From: Actinomycetota bacterium
Lineage (GTDB): Bacteria > Actinomycetota > Actinomycetes > Nanopelagicales > Nanopelagicaceae
DNA: 44,480 nucleotides
Assembly (NCBI GenBank): GCA_009700025.1
Contig: WLMW01000005.1
Span: 1-44,480, forward strand
Direction: 5' to 3'
The position numbers were made by a program, and so were the translations under genes. Shown piece after piece: positions 17,505-26,347 of this stretch (its first letter is position 1; every line of letters begins with the position of its first letter). The notes under the pieces are model-generated. The model did no database searches, was not told where the DNA came from, and saw only the letters and a list, made by a program, of their open reading frames with translations.

Positions 17505-18992
17505 ATGTCTTCGACTCTTACCAGTGCACCAGTAAAACTTAGTTCAGCAATTGATGCTGATGCAATCGCTCTGGCATATATTAAAGATAGTTCTGGGAAT
17601 TTTATTTTTAAAGGACCAGGGACAATTATTAAAGAAGTTGAAAAATATTTTGAGATAAATCTTATTGATGAACTTTTATTTTTTTCTCCAACCGGGAAAG
17701 TTGGTGAGATATTCGAAATTCCAGTGAGTGCGATTGATTCTGCAACTGAACGGATTTATTTAACGTCGGTGGGTGATGAAACAACTCAATCTTTTCGAAT
17801 TGCCGCAACAGCAATTGCACGAAAAGTTCGTGGGAAAAAAATCTCGGTTTATTCTGCATGCGCAGTGAATGAAGTTGATATAGCTGCTCATTCAATCTCA
17901 TTAACCATGGGTGCTTACCTCTGGAGTTTAAAGAGTGGTCAACCAGCAGATGTTCCTGCTTTCTTAGTTGCGAGCAATGATAGGAAGATAGTCGATCATG
18001 CTTATGTTCTTGCGAAAGCCGTCGCTCGCGCTCGCGATCTGGTCCATACGCCTTCTAATATTAAAACTCCTAAGTGGATGGCTAGCCAAGCGCAAGGCTT
18101 TGCCAAATCAACACACTTAAAAGTTGAAGTCTTAAGTGGAGCAGAGTTAAAAGAGTTTGGCGGTTTGCGTGCAGTTGGTAACTCTGCACCAAAACCGGGA
18201 CCGCGCTTTATTGAGGTTACTTACACTCCGAAAAGTTATAAAAAAGGGCAAACTCAGCCGCCGCATGTAGTTCTAGTTGGCAAGGGAATTACTTTCGATA
18301 CGGGAGGAATTTCGCTAAAACGCCCATACGATTTAATGATTCCAATGAAGTCCGACATGGCAGGTGCGGCAGCCATTCTTGCCACACTGACAGCACTAGA
18401 AGATTTACAGCCTAATGTCCGCGTTACAGCGCTAATGATGTGTGCAGAAAATGCTATTTCTGCTACTGCTCAGCGACCTAGTGATGTAATCACGCACTAT
18501 GGCGGAACAACAGTTGAAGTTATAAACACCGATGCTGAAGGTCGCTTAGTCCTTGCTGACGGCCTAGCGTATGCCGATATTAATTTAAATCCAGATTACT
18601 TAATTGATATTGCAACTCTGACTGGTTCTGCAACTTTAGGCCTAGGTCGACAATTTGCGGCTATGTATACGCGAGATGACAAACTTGCCGCCCAGTTTGA
18701 AAAAGCTGGCACAGAATCAGGAGATCGTGTGTGGAGAATGCCGCTTATTGATGACTATCAAGATTCTCTAAACAGCGACATTGCAGATTTCAATCATGAT
18801 GCAAGCCATGCCAAATACTCTGCTGGTTCGGTCACTGCTGCACTCTTCCTTGAGCACTTTGCAGGAGAGCGTCGTTGGCTGCATTTAGACATTGCAGGTA
18901 CAGGGCGTAGTGAAACAGATGCAGGAGAAAATCCAAAAGGTGGCACAGGTTATGGTGTTCGATTACTTACGCAATGGATAATGTCTCTGTGA
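17505..18992 (+). CDS. pepA: Leucyl aminopeptidase (M17)
   Basis: A 495-residue M17 metallo-aminopeptidase. The N-terminal macro-like domain occupies about residues 1-160. The catalytic domain shows VGKGITFDTGGISLK (metal-binding lysine and aspartate), MKSDMAGAAA, and the M17 signature NTDAEGRLVLAD with metal ligands and catalytic arginine. It removes N-terminal residues from peptides in the cytosol, with two divalent metals. A TAGCCT hexamer seven bases upstream suggests its own leaderless promoter. Its TGA overlaps the ATG of the methyltransferase gene by one base. Confidence 0.95.
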   Translation: MSSTLTSAPVKLSSAIDADAIALAYIKDSSGNFIFKGPGTIIKEVEKYFEINLIDELLFFSPTGKVGEIFEIPVSAIDSATERIYLTSVGDETTQSFRIAATAIARKVRGKKISVYSACAVNEVDIAAHSISLTMGAYLWSLKSGQPADVPAFLVASNDRKIVDHAYVLAKAVARARDLVHTPSNIKTPKWMASQAQGFAKSTHLKVEVLSGAELKEFGGLRAVGNSAPKPGPRFIEVTYTPKSYKKGQTQPPHVVLVGKGITFDTGGISLKRPYDLMIPMKSDMAGAAAILATLTALEDLQPNVRVTALMMCAENAISATAQRPSDVITHYGGTTVEVINTDAEGRLVLADGLAYADINLNPDYLIDIATLTGSATLGLGRQFAAMYTRDDKLAAQFEKAGTESGDRVWRMPLIDDYQDSLNSDIADFNHDASHAKYSAGSVTAALFLEHFAGERRWLHLDIAGTGRSETDAGENPKGGTGYGVRLLTQWIMSL

Positions 18993-19618
18993 TGAAAATC
19001 GACCCACACTCATATGCCGAAAGTTTTATTACAGAAGACCATTTCAAGTCACAAGCGCGTGCACGTGGAGTCGAACTCGGCACGATAGATGCAACACCAG
19101 GTGCCGGTGCATACCTTCGTCATTTGGCATTCACATTATCTGCTCAGTCAGTTGTAGAAGTAGGTACTGGTTCAGGAGTTGGATCCCTTTGGTTGCTAGA
19201 TGGAATGATTACCAGTGGAACTTTGACTTCAATTGATGATGAAATGGAACATACACGCATTGCAAAATTGGCATTTAATGAAGCAGATATCGCGCAAACC
19301 CGTTACCGCTTGATTACCAACTCAGTTTTGGATGTGATTTCAAAGTTAACAGACCGAGCTTATGATCTTGTCGTACTCCGCCATAACCCCGAAGATCTTG
19401 CATTCGTTATAGGTGAGGCGCACCGTATTTTAAGAAGTGGCGGGGCGCTTGTAATTGATAATTTCTTCGGTGGCTCTAAAGTCTGTGATCCAACACAACG
19501 CGACCCAAAGACAGTCTCACTTCGAGACGCTGGGAAGATAATTAAAAGCGACACAGAACATTGGGTAAGCACGCTAATTACAACTGGTGATGGTTTGTTA
19601 GTTGCGACGAAGTTGTAG
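18992..19618 (+). CDS. O-methyltransferase, SAM-dependent
   Basis: 208 residues from ATG 18992, which overlaps the pepA stop as TGATG; an in-frame ATG six codons upstream is the alternative. The SAM-binding motif VVEVGTGSGVGSLWLLDGM and the second acidic strand LTSIDDEMEHT are clear, with YDLVVLR and GGALVIDNFF later, as in the O-methyltransferase family 3 (Rv1220c-like). It precedes htrA, as in M. tuberculosis where sigE and rseA lie between; those are not here. Substrate unknown. Confidence 0.88.
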   Translation: MKIDPHSYAESFITEDHFKSQARARGVELGTIDATPGAGAYLRHLAFTLSAQSVVEVGTGSGVGSLWLLDGMITSGTLTSIDDEMEHTRIAKLAFNEADIAQTRYRLITNSVLDVISKLTDRAYDLVVLRHNPEDLAFVIGEAHRILRSGGALVIDNFFGGSKVCDPTQRDPKTVSLRDAGKIIKSDTEHWVSTLITTGDGLLVATKL

Positions 19619-19630
19619 CAGAATAAATCT

Positions 19631-20752
19631 ATGATATTTCCACGGAAGAAGAAATCTGAGATTGCACCCGCTTGGTGGGAGTCTCCAAGAAGTAGATCCA
19701 CGCCCCGTTCAAATATCGCCTTTATCGCACTATTGGCTGGAATCATTGGCGGATTATTAGGCTCTACTGCTACCGGTGGAACTCTTTTTCAGAATGCAAA
19801 TTTAGTGTCATCAACAAGTGTTATAGAAAGAGCACCAGACTCCGTAGCAGGAATTGCTGCTCGCGTTTTACCATCAGTAGTTTCAATCACCACACGCACA
19901 AGCGATGGCGGTGGCACTGGTTCTGGCTTTGTTGTCGACAGCTCTGGGTATATTTTAACGAATAACCACGTGATTGCATCTTTCGCTCAAACTGGTGGTA
20001 CGTGCCGTGTCACGCTCAACAATGGAGATGTCTATGAAGCAACTATCGTTGGTCGTGATTCATCTTATGATTTAGCTGTTTTAAAAATCCGAGCTACAAA
20101 CTTAGTTGCACTCCAGTTTGGAGATAGCGACAAAGTTGCCGTAGGTGATCCAGTTATTGCTATCGGATCACCGCTTGGTCTTTCCGGCACAGTGACTCTT
20201 GGAATCATAAGCGCAAAAGATCGTCCAGTAACAGCAGGTGAATCTGCGACTGAAAACTCATTTATTAATGCGCTCCAAACGGACGCAGCAATTAATCCAG
20301 GTAACTCTGGCGGACCTCTCGTTGACTCAACAGGTGCGGTCATTGGTGTTAATTCTGCAATTGCATCACTTGGCTCAACGGCTCAAACAGGTTCAATTGG
20401 GTTAGGTTTTGCGATTCCAATTAACCAAGCCCGTAAAACCGCAAATCAGTTAATTAAAACTGGAAAAGCGACATATCCGATCTTGGGAGTTTCACTGGAC
20501 ATGAACTTCACTGGCTTAGGCGCACTCGTTGCTCAATCAAAGTCAGGTGTCATGGCAGGCGGTCCTGCACAAAAGGCAGGCATTAAGCCAGGAGACATTA
20601 TTATCAAATTTGAAAATCGAGAAATTACTGCAGCCGAAGAGCTTATTGTCGCAGTGAGATCAAAGAATGTTGGCGATGTTGTCACAATAAAATATATACG
20701 TGGAAAAACTGAGTTCTCAGCCACACTTACTTTAGTTGCAGCAAAAGACTAA
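19631..20752 (+). CDS. htrA: HtrA/DegP-type serine protease with PDZ domain
   Basis: 373 residues: a cytoplasmic N-terminus, one membrane segment (about 28-47), a trypsin-like protease domain and one C-terminal PDZ domain (about 275-365). The catalytic triad is His113 (NNHVIA), Asp147 (SYDLAVLK) and Ser226 (NPGNSGGPL). It acts on misfolded proteins outside the membrane. The single TM plus single PDZ layout is the usual actinobacterial HtrA/PepD form, though the N-terminal cytoplasmic part is short. It lies 12 bases after the methyltransferase and precedes tatB. Confidence 0.94.
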   Translation: MIFPRKKKSEIAPAWWESPRSRSTPRSNIAFIALLAGIIGGLLGSTATGGTLFQNANLVSSTSVIERAPDSVAGIAARVLPSVVSITTRTSDGGGTGSGFVVDSSGYILTNNHVIASFAQTGGTCRVTLNNGDVYEATIVGRDSSYDLAVLKIRATNLVALQFGDSDKVAVGDPVIAIGSPLGLSGTVTLGIISAKDRPVTAGESATENSFINALQTDAAINPGNSGGPLVDSTGAVIGVNSAIASLGSTAQTGSIGLGFAIPINQARKTANQLIKTGKATYPILGVSLDMNFTGLGALVAQSKSGVMAGGPAQKAGIKPGDIIIKFENREITAAEELIVAVRSKNVGDVVTIKYIRGKTEFSATLTLVAAKD

Positions 20753-20767
20753 CGGCCGTGTTGCGGA

Positions 20768-20773
20768 TAGGCT
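20768..20773 (+). promoter_or_regulatory. -10 hexamer for tatB (leaderless)
   Basis: TAGGCT followed by CAGCAC and the tatB ATG at 20780. Confidence 0.6.
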
Positions 20774-20779
20774 CAGCAC

Positions 20780-21085
20780 ATGTTCTTTGATATCGGCGCT
20801 GGAGAACTCGTTGGCCTTGCTATTTTGGCGATGATTTTAGTTGGTCCTGAACGTCTGCCAAAGGTTGCAGTTGAGGCAGCAAAAATGTTAAAAAAACTTC
20901 GCAACTTATCGCAACTTGCTACTGCAGAATTGAAGGAAAATCTAGGACCAGGATTTGAAAATCTGCAACCTGCGGATCTTCATCCTAAAACTTTTGTTAA
21001 AAAGCAGCTTGCCGACTTAATGGAGGAAAAGCCAGTGACCAAGACGAAGCGCCTTGAAGCGCGGATTGACCCAGATCTCATATGA
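20780..21085 (+). CDS. tatB: Sec-independent translocase component TatB
   Basis: A 101-residue protein: a short N-terminal hydrophobic helix (MFFDIGAGELVGLAILAMIL), the VGPERLPK hinge diagnostic of TatA/B, an amphipathic helix and a charged C-terminal tail. The glutamate in the first helix (GAGELV) is the TatB-type residue. TatB with TatC recognises twin-arginine signal peptides. htrA-tatB adjacency is conserved in actinobacteria. The gene overlaps mrp by 4 bases (ATGA). Confidence 0.93.
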   Translation: MFFDIGAGELVGLAILAMILVGPERLPKVAVEAAKMLKKLRNLSQLATAELKENLGPGFENLQPADLHPKTFVKKQLADLMEEKPVTKTKRLEARIDPDLI

Positions 21086-22203
21086 ATCTAATTGATCAGA
21101 TTTCAGAGGCACTATCTGCAGTTCAAGATCCCGAACTTCACAAATCCATCACTGAACTTGGGATGGTTGATGAATTAAATGAAAACGATGGAATTGTCTC
21201 AATAACACTTCTTCTTACAATCTCTGGATGTCCTATGCAGGATCGACTTCGTGGTGATATCACCAATGCAGTCTCAGTAATTGAAGGCGTTAAAAGTGTC
21301 AATTTAAATTTCGGCGTAATGTCACAAGAGCAACGCGATAACGTCAAAAAGATTATGCGCAATGGTCGCGAAAAGTTCATTCCATTTGCACAACCTGACT
21401 CACTCACGCGCGTAATCGGAATTGCATCGGGCAAAGGCGGAGTTGGAAAGTCATCCGTAACAGCTAACCTCGCGGTTGCTGCGGCGAATAGAGGACTTCG
21501 CGTTGGAATCCTAGATGCTGACGTATATGGTCATTCGATTCCACGTCTCATGGGTCTAATGGGTCAGCGTCCAACAGCTATCGATCAAATGTTTATTCCA
21601 CTGGAATCTTTTGGTGTAAAGACCGTTTCAATGGAGATGTTTAAGCCAGAGCGAAGTGATGCAGTTGCATATCGCGGCCCACTGTTGCATCGAGTTTTGG
21701 AGCAGCTGCTCTCTGACGCTTATTGGGGCGATTTGGACTTACTCCTCATAGATTTGCCACCTGGAACTGGCGATTTAGCAATTTCGCTGGGCCAGTTGAT
21801 TCCAACCTCAGAGATCTTGGTCGTTACTACACCGCAAGTTGCTGCCGCTGAAGTTGCTGAACGTGCAGGCAGAATTGCACATCAGATTCATCAGCAAGTA
21901 ATTGGTGTAGTAGAAAATATGTCTGAATATATTGATCCAGCATCTGGAGCAATTGTTTCACTATTTGGAAATGGCGGAGGTGAAGAAACCGCTAAACGCC
22001 TTTCTCAATTAGTCGGTAGCGATGTTGCCCTATTGGGAAAAATTCCATTTAGCGTTGATCTTCGTCTCGGTGGAGATGCAGGGGTACCTGTAGTTATTTC
22101 TGACCCAGACTCTCCAAGTGCAATAGCACTTAATTCCATCGCAGAGAAATTAATAAAGCGAAGCAAGTCTTTATTAGGAGTCAGACTTGGAATCGCTACG
22201 TAG
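21082..22203 (+). CDS. mrp: Mrp/ApbC iron-sulfur cluster carrier ATPase
   Basis: 373 residues: an N-terminal MIP18/DUF59 domain (about 1-85, with LTISGCPMQDRLR) and a ParA-like P-loop ATPase with the deviant Walker A GKGGVGKSS (about residue 120) and DLPPGTGD. It binds and transfers Fe-S clusters in the cytosol. The C-terminal CxxC of most Mrp/Nbp35 proteins is not seen: the region after ENMSEYIDPASGA lacks the paired cysteines, as also occurs in some actinobacterial Mrp proteins. The 3' end overlaps the convergent DUF1003 gene by 30 bases. Confidence 0.92.
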   Translation: MNLIDQISEALSAVQDPELHKSITELGMVDELNENDGIVSITLLLTISGCPMQDRLRGDITNAVSVIEGVKSVNLNFGVMSQEQRDNVKKIMRNGREKFIPFAQPDSLTRVIGIASGKGGVGKSSVTANLAVAAANRGLRVGILDADVYGHSIPRLMGLMGQRPTAIDQMFIPLESFGVKTVSMEMFKPERSDAVAYRGPLLHRVLEQLLSDAYWGDLDLLLIDLPPGTGDLAISLGQLIPTSEILVVTTPQVAAAEVAERAGRIAHQIHQQVIGVVENMSEYIDPASGAIVSLFGNGGGEETAKRLSQLVGSDVALLGKIPFSVDLRLGGDAGVPVVISDPDSPSAIALNSIAEKLIKRSKSLLGVRLGIAT

Positions 22204-22668
22204 TTCGGTAATTACCTCTTTTGCTAAATCTGAAAGTTCGTCGCGCACAAAATCACGAGTCGCCACTTCACCCAGCGAAATTCTCAACGCAGCTATCTCA
22301 CGGGTTAAGTATTCGGCGTCGGCAATACTTCGTTCATTTCGCGCACGATCTTCATTGAGTTGAATTCGGTCACGATCTGCTTGTCGATTTTGAGCGAGCA
22401 AGATTAATGGCGCTGCATAAGATGCTTGCAATGAAAGAATTAATGTTAAGAAAATAAATGGGTAGTCGTCAAAGCGCAGATTGTTAGGCGCGGTGGAATT
22501 CCAAACGACCCAACTAAACACAAAAATAGTCATGTAGACCAAGAACCGTGCAGTACCTAAGAATCTGGCAAAACGCTCTGACAGACGACCAAAAGTTTCC
22601 GGATCAAAATTTGGTCGCAAAGATCGGCGGGTTTCGCGAGGTGTATCTAAACCGAAGTTACGTGCCAT
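22174..22668 (-). CDS. DUF1003 family membrane protein
   Basis: 164 residues with two hydrophobic helices (about 40-60 and 70-95) separated by the conserved WN...FDDYPFIFL stretch, and a C-terminal coiled-coil-like charged region (QNRQADRDRIQLNEDRARNE continuing with alternating Arg/Glu). This is the DUF1003 pattern. Function unknown. It starts two bases after the stop of the MgtE/CBS gene and is almost certainly co-transcribed with it, a pairing common in actinobacteria. Its end overlaps mrp. Confidence 0.88.
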   Translation of the reverse strand: MARNFGLDTPRETRRSLRPNFDPETFGRLSERFARFLGTARFLVYMTIFVFSWVVWNSTAPNNLRFDDYPFIFLTLILSLQASYAAPLILLAQNRQADRDRIQLNEDRARNERSIADAEYLTREIAALRISLGEVATRDFVRDELSDLAKEVITELRSDSKSDS

Positions 22669-22670
22669 AA

Positions 22671-23942
22671 CTAACCCTCCTTATATGAGACTGGCGATTT
22701 CTCGCGGTGATCGTGGCGCCAGTTTTCTGGCAATAAGTGGTCGAGAACATCATCAACGGTGATTGCACCGAGTAAGCGATCATTTGAATCCAGAACTGGC
22801 AATGAGAGCATGTTGTAGCTGGCTAAATGAGAGGAAACTTCATGCAGAGATGCATCTGGCTTCACTCCTCTGGAGTGCGTATCGACTATTGAACCTAACA
22901 ATGTGGAAGGTGGTTCACGTAGTAATCGTTGGTAATGCACCGTACCTATGAATCGACCGGTGGGTGTTTCAAGAGGCTGCCGTGCGATAAATATTTGTGA
23001 TGCCAAGGCAGGAGAAATTTCTTTTTGACGCACTGCTGCTAAAGCATCTGCAACAGAGTAATCAGCGCTCATAACAATAGGTTCGGTTGTCATCATTCCA
23101 CCCGCGGAGTAATCTTCATAAGTCATAAGGCGAAGAACATCTTCGGCATCTTCTGGCTCCATGAGTTCAATTAATGCTTCGGCTCGCTCTTGACCTATTT
23201 CACGCAATAAGTCCGCAGCATCATCGGGATCCATCTCACCAAGCACATCTGCTGCGCGTTCGCCTTCAAGCTCTGCGAGAAGCGCAACTCGATCATCTTC
23301 ATCCATCTCTTCCAAAACATCGGCAAGACGTTCATCTGCAAGCGCTCCCGCAACTTCGACGCGTCGCTTAGGAGGCAAATCCTGAAGCACCGTTGCTAAA
23401 TCAGCTGCACGCAGATTTGCCAAAGTTAACAGGAGGTTAGTTACACCTTGATTTTGTTCAGTGTGTGCAAAACCAACGACATCTTCCCAAGATACAGTTG
23501 AAGTTGCGCCTTTGCGTCGAAATCCACGACCTGAACGCATGATGTGTACTCGTGTGATCAACCAATCACCTGTGTGATTTTGTTCCATCGCCATATCTTC
23601 AACAACGACAGCTTCATCTGTAGCCACCAAAGTAATTGAACGATCTAACATGTCGCCAAGCACTAAAACTTCGCCAGGACGTGTTTCGTATCGGCGCATA
23701 TTGAGTAGTCCAGTAATGATAACTGCGCCACTTTCAATCGAAGTGACACGAGTAATCGGAACAAATACACGACGGCGTAGAGGTACTTCAACAACTAGCC
23801 CCAAGATTCGAGGTGGCAAATTATTTGTGCGAAGGGTCGCAACGGCATCTCGCACCTTTCCTACTGGATCACCATTGGGGTCAAAGACTGCGGTGCCTGC
23901 AAGACGGGCGAGAAATACTCGGTTCAGGAGATTTCCGCTCAT
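22671..23942 (-). CDS. Soluble MgtE-N/CBS protein with PRC-barrel domains
   Basis: 423 residues without convincing membrane helices. The N-terminal part resembles two PRC-barrel modules (about 8-85 and 90-155). A helical MgtE N-terminal-type repeat domain follows (about 180-275) with tandem motifs such as ERLADVLEEMDEDDR and ERAADVLGEMDPDDA. A CBS pair (about 285-400) comes next. It equals the cytosolic Mg2+-sensing part of MgtE but lacks the channel, as in Rv1232c (from memory). It might sense Mg2+ or nucleotides and act with the DUF1003 membrane protein. The ATG follows TACCCT by six bases. Confidence 0.88.
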   Translation of the reverse strand: MSGNLLNRVFLARLAGTAVFDPNGDPVGKVRDAVATLRTNNLPPRILGLVVEVPLRRRVFVPITRVTSIESGAVIITGLLNMRRYETRPGEVLVLGDMLDRSITLVATDEAVVVEDMAMEQNHTGDWLITRVHIMRSGRGFRRKGATSTVSWEDVVGFAHTEQNQGVTNLLLTLANLRAADLATVLQDLPPKRRVEVAGALADERLADVLEEMDEDDRVALLAELEGERAADVLGEMDPDDAADLLREIGQERAEALIELMEPEDAEDVLRLMTYEDYSAGGMMTTEPIVMSADYSVADALAAVRQKEISPALASQIFIARQPLETPTGRFIGTVHYQRLLREPPSTLLGSIVDTHSRGVKPDASLHEVSSHLASYNMLSLPVLDSNDRLLGAITVDDVLDHLLPENWRHDHREKSPVSYKEG

Positions 23943-23948
23943 GGGTTA

Positions 23949-23954
23949 AGGGTA
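23949..23954 (-). promoter_or_regulatory. -10 hexamer for MgtE/CBS gene (leaderless)
   Basis: Minus-strand TACCCT followed by TAACCC and the ATG at 23942. It overlaps the EamA -10 at the central TA. Confidence 0.6.
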
Positions 23955-23958
23955 CCTT
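23953..23958 (+). promoter_or_regulatory. -10 hexamer for EamA transporter gene (leaderless)
   Basis: TACCTT followed by TCTCTT and the ATG at 23965, in a 22-base divergent gap. Confidence 0.55.
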
Positions 23959-23964
23959 TCTCTT

Positions 23965-24888
23965 ATGAGTACGGGTGAACAATTGCAGAGCGGGCAACAT
24001 ATCCGCGATAGCCATACGGCCATTCCTGCACGCCCAGACTTGATTCGACTGGGTCTTGGAATAATTGGGATTGGCACATCTGGCCCTCTCATTGCAATGA
24101 GTGCGATGCCAATACCAACGTTAATTTTCTGGCGCAATTTAGGTGGATCATTACTGACATTGCCATTTGCACTTCGCCACAAACCCCAACGCAGCGGAGT
24201 TAAATGGGCAGTTATTGCAGGAATTTTATTGGCGGTCCACTTTATCGGCTTCTTCTTGGCAATGCGATGGACCACAGTTGCTGCAGGTACTGCACTTGTT
24301 GCATTACAGCCTATATTTGCTGCACTTTTTGTAAAAATGAGTGGAGGTCATATTCCATCAAAAGCTTGGCTTGGAATGGTTGTGAGTTTTTCCGGAGTCT
24401 TACTCATTTCCGGAGTCGATTTAAATATATCTCTCAAGTCATTTCTAGGTGATATCGCTGCACTTATTTCGGCGGCATTAGCAGCGCTTTACATGATGGC
24501 GGGATCAAAAGCGCAGAGAACTTTAGAAACAACAACATATACAACCATTTGTTACTTTGTATGTGCAATCACCGCTCTTCCTATTGCGCTCTTATCAGGA
24601 TATTCACTTTTTAACTTCACGGCACGAGAGTGGTGGATCTTGTTAGGTTTAATTCTTGGAGCACAAATTCTTGGTCACACTATGTTTAATGCTGCACTCA
24701 AACGAGTGTCACCTGCAATTGTTTCGCTTATTATTTTCTTTGAAGTGCCAGTTAGTTCGGTACTTGCTATTTGGTGGATGGGGCAAAAACCTCCACTTGG
24801 AATTCTTCCTGGAATCGCATTGATTTTGGGTGGTTGCGTTTTAGTGGTCACTCGAACACGTAGTAGCCAGAGAGAAGTAGCACCATGA
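23965..24888 (+). CDS. EamA/DMT family transporter
   Basis: 307 residues with about ten hydrophobic helices in two EamA repeats. The first repeat has the conserved FWRNLGGSLLTLPFAL and the end of the first half has TTVAAGTALVALQPIFAAL. The second repeat ends with PAIVSLIIFFEVPVSSVLAI and PLGILPGIALILGG. Such transporters export or import small metabolites; substrate not predictable. It begins 22 bases from the divergent MgtE/CBS gene and overlaps the PHP gene by 4 bases (ATGA). Confidence 0.9.
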   Translation: MSTGEQLQSGQHIRDSHTAIPARPDLIRLGLGIIGIGTSGPLIAMSAMPIPTLIFWRNLGGSLLTLPFALRHKPQRSGVKWAVIAGILLAVHFIGFFLAMRWTTVAAGTALVALQPIFAALFVKMSGGHIPSKAWLGMVVSFSGVLLISGVDLNISLKSFLGDIAALISAALAALYMMAGSKAQRTLETTTYTTICYFVCAITALPIALLSGYSLFNFTAREWWILLGLILGAQILGHTMFNAALKRVSPAIVSLIIFFEVPVSSVLAIWWMGQKPPLGILPGIALILGGCVLVVTRTRSSQREVAP

Positions 24889-25730
24889 TAGATTTGCATA
24901 CCCACACCAATAAGAGTGATGGAACTGATTCTCCTCGCGAACTTGTAAATAAAGCTATTTCTATGGGGATGAAAGTCCTTGGAATTACTGATCACGATAC
25001 AACTTCAAGTTGGCAAGAGGCCGTAGAGTCGGTGCGAGGAGACATTTCTCTCGCGTTAGGAAGTGAAATTTCCTGCCTTACCGATGAAGGCACAAGCGTT
25101 CATATGTTAGGTCTGCTCTTTGATGGGAATAATCCAGAGATGCAGATAATGCTTGAAGAAACTCGCGACGGACGGTTACCGCGAATGCGGAAGATGATTG
25201 AAAAAATGCGTGCAGCAGGCATGGATATCAGCATGAGTGATGTCGAGGCTGCACGACCAGCAGGGGCGACGTTAGGAAGGCCTCATTTAGCCGATGCTTT
25301 AGTTAATAAAGGCATTATTAAATCTCGCGACGAAGCTTTTCAAGGAATGCTCAACAATGATTCGGCTTTTTATGTTTCTCATGCAGCACCAACTCCTATT
25401 GAAGCGGTTCGAATGATTCGAAGTGCTGGGGGAGTAGCAGTTATTGCTCACCCTCTTGCATCACTTCGTGGACACATCTTGGATTCATCTAACTTTCAAG
25501 AGCTGGCAGATGCAGGTTTACATGGAATTGAAGTTGATCACCGTGATCAAAATCCAGAAGAGCGAGCTATGTTGCGTGTGATTGCCCAAGAGCTAAATTT
25601 AGTAATCACTGGTGCAAGCGATTACCATGGGAACGGTAAACTCAATTCATTAGGTGAGTTTCATACAGCACCTGATCAGTGGGAAAAGCTAGAGTCTCTA
25701 GCACTGGAGCGAAGGGTGGTAAGAGCATGA
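24885..25730 (+). CDS. PHP-domain phosphoesterase (TrpH/RNase AM-like)
   Basis: 281 residues of the PHP family. Metal ligands are visible as DLHTHTNKSDGT at the start, ITDHDTTSSW, GSEISC, IAHPLAS and GASDYHG. Family members hydrolyse phosphate esters: 3',5'-bisphosphates, or short RNA 5' ends as in E. coli YciV/RNase AM. It sits in a plus-strand trio between the EamA transporter and MarC with 4-base overlaps on both sides. Substrate is uncertain. Confidence 0.9.
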   Translation: MIDLHTHTNKSDGTDSPRELVNKAISMGMKVLGITDHDTTSSWQEAVESVRGDISLALGSEISCLTDEGTSVHMLGLLFDGNNPEMQIMLEETRDGRLPRMRKMIEKMRAAGMDISMSDVEAARPAGATLGRPHLADALVNKGIIKSRDEAFQGMLNNDSAFYVSHAAPTPIEAVRMIRSAGGVAVIAHPLASLRGHILDSSNFQELADAGLHGIEVDHRDQNPEERAMLRVIAQELNLVITGASDYHGNGKLNSLGEFHTAPDQWEKLESLALERRVVRA

Positions 25731-26347
25731 AGGCCATTCAAGTTGGTGCCTTAACATTTGCGATTCAATCCTTTGTCACCCTCTTTGTAATTATGGATCC
25801 CCCTGGTGCGACACCAATCTTTTTAGCACTTGTTGCACATAAAACATCCAAAGAGCGCAGAATCCTGGCAATCAAGGCCGCATCAGTTTCATTCTCTGTT
25901 ATTACTCTCTTTGCATTATTTGGACGCTTTATTCTGAGTTACCTCAATATCTCTATGGCAGCGTTACAAGCAGCGGGTGCGTTACTTTTACTCCTTATTT
26001 CACTTGATTTACTTACGGGTGGGACAGGCAGTGGCAAGAGTCAAAGTAAAGACGCAAATATTGCTCTTGTCCCGCTCGGAACTCCCTTACTCGCTGGTCC
26101 TGGTGCAATTGTTGCGACCATGATTTTTGTGCAGGGCGCTAATACAACTCCTAAGATTTTAGGCTTAATCGCTGCAGTTGTCGGAGTCCATATCGCTATC
26201 GCCGCGGTTTTAATGGCCTCGACTACGATTTTAAAAGTAATAAAAGAAGCGGGTGTAACTCTAGTAGCCCGAATCGCAGGGCTTCTTCTCGCTGCAATTG
26301 CAGTTCAGATGCTAGTTGATGCCGTGCGAGTGTTTATTCTTGCTTAA
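25727..26347 (+). CDS. MarC family integral membrane protein
   Basis: 206 residues from the ATG at 25727 (ATGA overlap with the PHP gene); an earlier in-frame start at 25679 would add a non-hydrophobic tail and is rejected. About six TM helices are visible. The MarC hallmarks are VIMDPPGATPIFLAL early, and LGTPLLAGPGAIVATMIF after the central loop. Function of the family is unsettled; the original link to multiple antibiotic resistance was not upheld. The stop overlaps the convergent helicase stop by 3 bases. Confidence 0.92.
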   Translation: MKAIQVGALTFAIQSFVTLFVIMDPPGATPIFLALVAHKTSKERRILAIKAASVSFSVITLFALFGRFILSYLNISMAALQAAGALLLLLISLDLLTGGTGSGKSQSKDANIALVPLGTPLLAGPGAIVATMIFVQGANTTPKILGLIAAVVGVHIAIAAVLMASTTILKVIKEAGVTLVARIAGLLLAAIAVQMLVDAVRVFILA

